Assembly (NCBI RefSeq): GCF_021502585.1
Contig: NZ_JAKFGM010000001.1
Coordinates: 806,001-870,000 of the forward strand
Length of the DNA: 64,000 nt
Direction of reading: 5' to 3'
Source of the DNA: Sphingomonas cremea
GTDB lineage: Bacteria > Pseudomonadota > Alphaproteobacteria > Sphingomonadales > Sphingomonadaceae
Within the stretch, counting starts at the first letter, position 1. Each line of letters opens with the position of its first letter. Both the position numbers and the translations under genes were made by a program. Below, piece by piece: positions 59,522 through 64,000 of this stretch. The notes beneath the pieces were generated by a model that made no database searches, was not told the DNA's origin, and saw nothing but the letters and a program-made list of their open reading frames with translations.

Positions 59522-61506
59522 GCGGCAAGCGCCATCGGCCGCCTTTGTTCGCGTAACCAGGCCTGGAACATCAAAATTGCCCAAAGCGCTGGCGTGGAGT
59601 CTCGTTGTCCGTGAAGATGGGCGAGCCAGCGGCGCTGAACGACATCGGGGTCGAACCAGCCCTCCTCGCTCATTTGGGCCCGGTCGAGCAGCTCCTCGGC
59701 CCAGGGACGAAGGGGTCCTTTGATCCATTGGCCGACTGGGATCGCAAAGCCTGCCTTCGGCCGCTCAAACAAGCATCGCGGAGCCTCACGGTAGAGTAGC
59801 TTGCGAAGAATGTCCTTGCCGCGCCCACGGCGCAGTTTGAAGCCAAGCGGAATGCGCGCGGCAATTGCCGCGACCCTGTGGTCGAGATACGGCATTCGGG
59901 ATTCCAAGCTGACCGCCATCGACGCCCGGTCGACCTTGCACAGGATATCGTCGGGTAGATAGTCGGTAGCGTCGCGGTACATCATCCTCATTGGCGCTGG
60001 CAGGTAGGAGCCAAGACCGGCCTCTGCTTGCGCAACATGGGCATCGTCATCCCCCAGAACTGGCGCATCCTCGCCCCACCATTCATCGAGGAATCCGCTG
60101 AGCAACTCGTCGGTGCCTGCGGCATGGCCCATTATCCGGAAGGACTTTTGAATCTTGCCCCCGAAATTGGGTTGATGGCTCTTCAAGCCGGCACGAGCCG
60201 CGCCATCCCAAAAGCCTGAAGGAATTGCGCTGAGTGCATTGCCGGCCATTGCGCGCATCGACGGGCCCATGCGCCCGAACTGCTTCCATGCGTTGGCCAG
60301 TCCCAAATAGCGGTTATATCCTCCGAATAGCTCATCACCCCCATCGCCCGACAGCGCGACCGTCACCTCCGTCCGAGCGAATGCGCTGATCAGATAGGTT
60401 GGTATCTGTGAGGAATCGGCGAAAGGCTCGCCGTAGATCGTGGGCAGTTTAGGGATAACATCCTGTGCATCGCGACAGGTGACATAAAGTTCATGATGCT
60501 GTGTTCCGAAATGCCGCGCCACTTCCCGTGATGCCGGCGCTTCGTCGTAGGCCGGATCTTCAAATCCAAGTGTGTAGGTGCGGACCGGCTGCGCCGTATA
60601 TTTCTGGTAAAGCGCGACAATCGTCGATGAATCGATTCCGCCGGAGAGGAATGCGCCAACAGGCACATCGGCCAGCGATTGACCGATCACCGCTTGCGAC
60701 AAGGCCGCTTCAAGCTCTTCGAGAGCGACACTCTCATGCTCGAAAGGCATGGCCAGCCCGTCACATATGGTCTGTCGATATGACCAGTAACGCTCCAGCC
60801 CAAGGTGTGGGTTGGCGTAACCGGGTTGAGGTGGACTTGCCGGTTCATACTCGGCAACGTCGACCGAGGCACTGAGAATGCAGCCAGGCTGCAATTTGAA
60901 AATTTGCTCGTAAATCGACAGCGGAGCGGGGACATAATTATGGGCAGCGAACCGTCGCAATGCTCCGCGATCGATGCGATTATCGAAGCGCGGGTGAAGC
61001 CGGATCGCCGGCAATTCTGACGCGAAGACGAAATCGCCCCCTACCCAGCCGTAATAAAGGGGCCTTTCGCCAAACCTGTCCCGCACAAGGTGAAGCTTGC
61101 GTTCTTTCACATCCCAAAGTGAAAAGGCGAACATGCCGACGCAGCGCGTCAGGGCAGCCGTCAGACCCCAGCACGCAATTGCCTCCACCAGTGTTTCTGT
61201 GTCGCTATGACCACGCCAAGGCCGCGGACCGAAGCCGGTCTCGATCTCACGCCGGATTTCGGCATGATTGTAGATTTCGCCATTGTAGCTCAGCAAGTAT
61301 CGGCCGTTGGCCGACTTCATCGGTTGATGACCGGCTGGCGACAAGTCGACGACCGCCAGTCGCCGATGCCCGACGCCAATCCGCCCACTGTCGTCGACCC
61401 AGGTACCTTCATCATCGGGACCGCGATGACGCAGCCTCTCGGTCATCGCCCGCAGCGTATCTGCCGCAACCGGCCGTGAGGATATGATGCCGGCAATTCC
61501 GCACAT
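59518..61506 (-). CDS. asnB: Asparagine synthase (glutamine-hydrolysing), AsnB type
   Basis: A 662-residue class II amidotransferase. The glutaminase domain opens MCGIAGIIS with C2 as nucleophile after Met removal, followed by RHRGPDDEGTW and RLAVVDLSPAGHQPM. The synthase domain has the ATP motif VPVGAFLSGGIDSSTIVALY and ALSGDGGDELFGGYNRY. ATG at 61506 exposes C2; the 32 codons upstream are not part of the family. It is longer than housekeeping AsnB (about 550), as in polysaccharide-linked homologues that amidate sugar acids. It is divergent from the ketoisomerase gene. Confidence 0.93.
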   Translation of the reverse strand: MCGIAGIISSRPVAADTLRAMTERLRHRGPDDEGTWVDDSGRIGVGHRRLAVVDLSPAGHQPMKSANGRYLLSYNGEIYNHAEIRREIETGFGPRPWRGHSDTETLVEAIACWGLTAALTRCVGMFAFSLWDVKERKLHLVRDRFGERPLYYGWVGGDFVFASELPAIRLHPRFDNRIDRGALRRFAAHNYVPAPLSIYEQIFKLQPGCILSASVDVAEYEPASPPQPGYANPHLGLERYWSYRQTICDGLAMPFEHESVALEELEAALSQAVIGQSLADVPVGAFLSGGIDSSTIVALYQKYTAQPVRTYTLGFEDPAYDEAPASREVARHFGTQHHELYVTCRDAQDVIPKLPTIYGEPFADSSQIPTYLISAFARTEVTVALSGDGGDELFGGYNRYLGLANAWKQFGRMGPSMRAMAGNALSAIPSGFWDGAARAGLKSHQPNFGGKIQKSFRIMGHAAGTDELLSGFLDEWWGEDAPVLGDDDAHVAQAEAGLGSYLPAPMRMMYRDATDYLPDDILCKVDRASMAVSLESRMPYLDHRVAAIAARIPLGFKLRRGRGKDILRKLLYREAPRCLFERPKAGFAIPVGQWIKGPLRPWAEELLDRAQMSEEGWFDPDVVQRRWLAHLHGQRDSTPALWAILMFQAWLREQRRPMALAA

Positions 61507-61600
61507 GGTCCGAGCACATTCCCCCCTTGAAACTGCCCGGTCAAGCGGACCAAGGGCACCACGCGTTGCCTTGTCGTTCTTTCTGTCGGAAGAGAAAGCC

Positions 61601-62005
61601 ATGCTTCCCTCCCTGTCGCATCACCAGAGTTTCAAAGATGAGCGAGGGGCGCTTACCTTTGCCCAGGTTGGAAGCGGCCTGCCCTTCGCTCCACAACGTT
61701 ATTTTCTGGTCTTCGACGTGCCACCCGGCACGAAGCGTGGCGGCCACGCGCATCTGCGATGCGAACAATATCTCGTCGCAGTGTGCGGAACGGTGCTGGT
61801 AACCCTGGACGATGGTCGGGAACGGTCCGAATATCTGCTGGAGCGTCCCGACCAAGGACTTCACGTTCCAGCGGGAATTTGGGGCGAGCAGCATTATGTG
61901 GGCAAAGATGCTTGCCTGCTGGTGCTTGCCTCCGACACCTATGACAGCAACGACTATCTTTCCGACTATGCCGAGTACGTCGCGTTTAGAAAGGGCCAGC
62001 CTTGA
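61601..62005 (+). CDS. dTDP-4-keto-6-deoxyglucose 3,4-ketoisomerase (FdtA/QdtA type)
   Basis: A 134-residue cupin of the FdtA/QdtA (WxcM-like) family. Signature residues lie in RYFLVFDVPPGTKRGGHAHL (active-site histidines) and LHVPAGIWGEQHY. The enzyme moves the keto group from C4 to C3 of dTDP-4-keto-6-deoxyglucose, leading to dTDP-3-amino-3,6-dideoxy sugars. ATG at 61601 has GGAAGAG upstream. The stop TGA overlaps the TTG start of the aminotransferase gene (TTGA). FdtA and QdtA differ in C4 stereochemistry, which cannot be read here. Confidence 0.88.
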   Translation: MLPSLSHHQSFKDERGALTFAQVGSGLPFAPQRYFLVFDVPPGTKRGGHAHLRCEQYLVAVCGTVLVTLDDGRERSEYLLERPDQGLHVPAGIWGEQHYVGKDACLLVLASDTYDSNDYLSDYAEYVAFRKGQP

Positions 62006-63105
62006 TCCCGCTATTGGATGTCGGCGCGACCTATGAGGAACTGCGAGAGAAAATAGACCGCGCCGTACGTGAGGTGCTTGAATCCGGATGGTACATCGGC
62101 GGACCTCCGGTCGAACGGTTCGAGGAGCAATATGCCCGCTATTGCGGCGCCAGCCACTGCATCGGCGTCGGGAATGGGCTTGAAGCATTGGCGCTGTCGC
62201 TTCGCGCGCTCGATATCGGTCCGGGCGACGAGGTTATCGTTCCATCCAATACCTACATCGCAACGTGGCTTGCGGTGTCGATGGTTGGCGCAATCCCTGT
62301 ACCGGTGGAGCCCGATGAAGCCACCCATTGCATCGATCCCGCAGGAATTTCCGAAGCAATAACCGAACTCACGCGGTGCATCATGCCGGTCCATCTTTAT
62401 GGCCATCCCTGCGCCATGGACGAGATCATAAGCATCGCGCGAATCCATGGCCTGGTGGTGGTCGAGGATGCTGCACAGGCCCATGGCGCGGCGCTGGGCA
62501 AGCGCAAGATCGGCAGCCACGGCGATGCCGTTGCCTGGAGTTTCTACCCCACCAAGAACCTGGGCGCCTTTGGCGATGCGGGTGCCGTTACGACCAACAG
62601 GACGGACATCGCGGAAAGGCTGCGCCTGTTGCGCAACTATGGATCGAACGCCAAGAACGTCCATGAGGTCAAAGGCGTAAACAGTCGGCTGGACCCGATC
62701 CAGGCGGCCATCCTGTCGGCCAAGCTCGAGTATCTCGACGAATGGCAGCAGCGCCGCCAGCGGGTCGCGAACCGCTATGCGGATCTATTTGCAGGATCCA
62801 ATCGTGTTATTGCGCCAACCACTAGCACTGGCGTGCTACCGGCATGGCATCTCTACGTGATCCGGGTCGACAATCGGGACTTTGTGTCGGCGCGACTTGA
62901 TCAACGTGGAATCGCCAGCATGCCGCACTATCCCACCCCGCCATTTCTTCAGCAGGCCTATGCGGAAATGAAGACCGAAGCTGGCCGCTGGCCACTAGCG
63001 ACGAGGCTCGCCGATACGGTGTTGTCGATCCCGATGGGCCCGCACATGAAACCGGGCGATATCGAGCAGGTGGCCGAAGCGGTGCTGCAAGCGGTAGAGG
63101 CATGA
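62002..63105 (+). CDS. DegT/DnrJ/EryC1-type sugar aminotransferase (FdtB/QdtB-like)
   Basis: A 367-residue PLP-dependent aminotransferase. The PLP lysine is K185 in SFYPTKNLGAFGDAG; ESGWYIGGPPVERFEEQYA and VEDAAQAHGA (PLP contacts) are family segments. After the ketoisomerase it would transaminate dTDP-3-keto-6-deoxyhexose to the 3-amino sugar. The start is TTG at 62002 overlapping the previous stop; MIPLLDVGATYEELR matches family N-termini. The end overlaps the methyltransferase ATG. Confidence 0.92.
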   Translation: MIPLLDVGATYEELREKIDRAVREVLESGWYIGGPPVERFEEQYARYCGASHCIGVGNGLEALALSLRALDIGPGDEVIVPSNTYIATWLAVSMVGAIPVPVEPDEATHCIDPAGISEAITELTRCIMPVHLYGHPCAMDEIISIARIHGLVVVEDAAQAHGAALGKRKIGSHGDAVAWSFYPTKNLGAFGDAGAVTTNRTDIAERLRLLRNYGSNAKNVHEVKGVNSRLDPIQAAILSAKLEYLDEWQQRRQRVANRYADLFAGSNRVIAPTTSTGVLPAWHLYVIRVDNRDFVSARLDQRGIASMPHYPTPPFLQQAYAEMKTEAGRWPLATRLADTVLSIPMGPHMKPGDIEQVAEAVLQAVEA

Positions 63106-63920
63106 CGGAGCAAACCGTTGCCCCTCGATCCTCGGCATTCGAGGCGCTTCGACTTGCCGAAATTCAAGATGCGATCATTCTTATGCGCAAGCATGGCCGA
63201 ACATCGGGCGACCTACTCGAAATCGGCGCCGGCACAGGCTGGCAGGCGCAAGCGCTGAGCCAGGCGGGATATCGGGTGGAGGCCATCGATCTTCCCGCCC
63301 ATTCGGCCAACAGCGGTCACGCACGCAACCGGAAGTGGCCGATCCGCGACTATGATGGGATGAACATCCCCTATGGCGACGCCAGCTTTGACATAATTTA
63401 CAGCTCAAACGTGCTGGAACACGTCGCCGACCTCGACGCGTTGACCAACGAGATGGAGCGGGTGCTTCGCCCTGACGGCATTGCGCTGCACCTATTGCCC
63501 AACCCTCAGTGGCGTATCTTATCCCTTGCTACCTACTATCCCGGCCAGGCCATCGATCTGCTGCGCTACCTAAGGAAGCGCGCATCTTCTGCCCGTGCAG
63601 CCCGAAAGGAGGTCGACCCGAAAACTCATCGGTCAGGCAGCACATCGCTGCCCGGTAAGGCATTGAAGCGGCTTGTGCCGCCTGCCCACGGATCAGTTGG
63701 CAACGCCTTCAGCGAGATAAGCCGCTTTTCCCGCAAAAGTTGGGATCGTTTTTTTCAACAACGCGGCTGGGAAATTATCGAATATCGCAACAATGGCTTG
63801 ATTGCGTCAGGGGACTATCTGCTGGGATCCCTGCTCGACATGGCGGCTCGGCGCCGAATTGGCGGGTTGGTCGGCGGGATCGCGCATGTGTATCTGCTTC
63901 GGCGGCAACGGAGCGACTGA
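63102..63920 (+). CDS. SAM-dependent methyltransferase (class I)
   Basis: A 272-residue methyltransferase with motif I LLEIGAGTGWQAQAL, acidic loop VEAIDLPAHSANS, motif SFDIIYSSNVLEHVADL and ERVLRPDGIAL. The long C-terminal part is basic (RYLRKRASSARAARKEVD). The start overlaps the aminotransferase stop (ATGA). It probably methylates a sugar or glycan intermediate made by this cluster (inference); the target is unknown. Confidence 0.85.
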   Translation: MTEQTVAPRSSAFEALRLAEIQDAIILMRKHGRTSGDLLEIGAGTGWQAQALSQAGYRVEAIDLPAHSANSGHARNRKWPIRDYDGMNIPYGDASFDIIYSSNVLEHVADLDALTNEMERVLRPDGIALHLLPNPQWRILSLATYYPGQAIDLLRYLRKRASSARAARKEVDPKTHRSGSTSLPGKALKRLVPPAHGSVGNAFSEISRFSRKSWDRFFQQRGWEIIEYRNNGLIASGDYLLGSLLDMAARRRIGGLVGGIAHVYLLRRQRSD

Positions 63921-64000
63921 ATGAGCGCGTATTACGAACAAAATTATCGGTCTTTCCTTCCCGTCGACCGCCAAGCAGCGATCCTCGACATTGGCTGCGG
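63921..64000 (+). CDS. Start of a second class I methyltransferase (cut by window edge)
   Basis: An ATG directly after the preceding stop opens a frame of at least 26 codons: MSAYYEQNYRSFLPVDRQAA, then ILDIGCG, which is SAM motif I near residue 21. This is the usual opening of small sugar or aglycone methyltransferases. The gene continues past 64000. Confidence 0.75.
   Translation, partial: MSAYYEQNYRSFLPVDRQAAILDIGC

Overview
The window is a gene-dense, GC-rich chromosomal segment of an alphaproteobacterium, most probably a member of the Sphingomonadales. Pointers to this are a PhoK-type alkaline phosphatase, an RcdA-type (DUF1465) regulator of CtrA degradation, divergent DUF465/YdcH mini-proteins, a DksA with a cysteine-poor zinc-finger region, a large TonB-dependent receptor, a ccm cytochrome c maturation operon and GANTC (CcrM-type) sites at a key cell-cycle gene. 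No phage, integrase, transposase, rRNA or CRISPR array was seen. Four tRNA genes are present (His, Val, Leu, Lys), and no gene-free stretch exceeds 300 bases. Species-level assignment cannot be made from the sequence alone.

Layout: (1) 1-2840, cytochrome c maturation genes ccmC-ccmD-ccmE-ccmF on the minus strand, each overlapping the next by 4 nt. (2) 2894-5823, amino-acid dehydrogenase, tRNA-His, HIT protein, Crp/Fnr regulator, tRNA-Val and HU. (3) 5551-16980, the classic tig-clpP-clpX-lon-hup proteostasis block, interrupted by a TonB-dependent receptor plus glycosyltransferase and by a degenerate CPBP membrane protein. (4) 17095-21831, two proline-rich mini-proteins, a lipoprotein/M48 protease/lipoprotein operon, PhoK and a MITE-like palindrome. 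(5) 21834-26796, gatCAB and a DUF4153 membrane protein. (6) 26892-29389, DUF3089 hydrolase, ruvX and pyrB.

(7) 29386-33237 is the most system-like block: an orphan ParA ATPase with no ParB, a ribbon-helix-helix partner, a TPR/SPOR lipoprotein and a divergent Sel1/SPOR protein. (8) 33234-36167, serB, miaA, a short divergent IlvC homologue and a 57-residue protein. (9) 36277-44483, a small outer-membrane barrel, mutL and the rod-shape operon mreB-mreC-mreD-mrdA-rodA. (10) 44571-49487, tRNA-Lys, a DbpA-like helicase, a TIR-membrane-TPR protein, a repeat-peptide mini-gene and a trypsin-like protease. (11) 49501-56725, acs, UDP-glucuronate epimerase, nitronate monooxygenase, thioesterase, Fe-alcohol dehydrogenase, RcdA, two YdcH proteins and dksA. 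(12) 56967-64000, surE followed by the start of a glycan cluster (ABC exporter, AsnB, sugar ketoisomerase, aminotransferase, two methyltransferases) that runs off the window.

Gene packing is extreme. Seven convergent gene pairs overlap by exactly their stop codons (CTAG, TTAG or TTAA), and many co-directional genes are joined by ATGA, GTGA or TTGA overlaps. Small genes below the usual length cut-off (ccmD, two Pro-rich genes, a 57-residue gene, a GSGDDR-repeat gene and a 51-residue YdcH) were recovered by reading the gaps.
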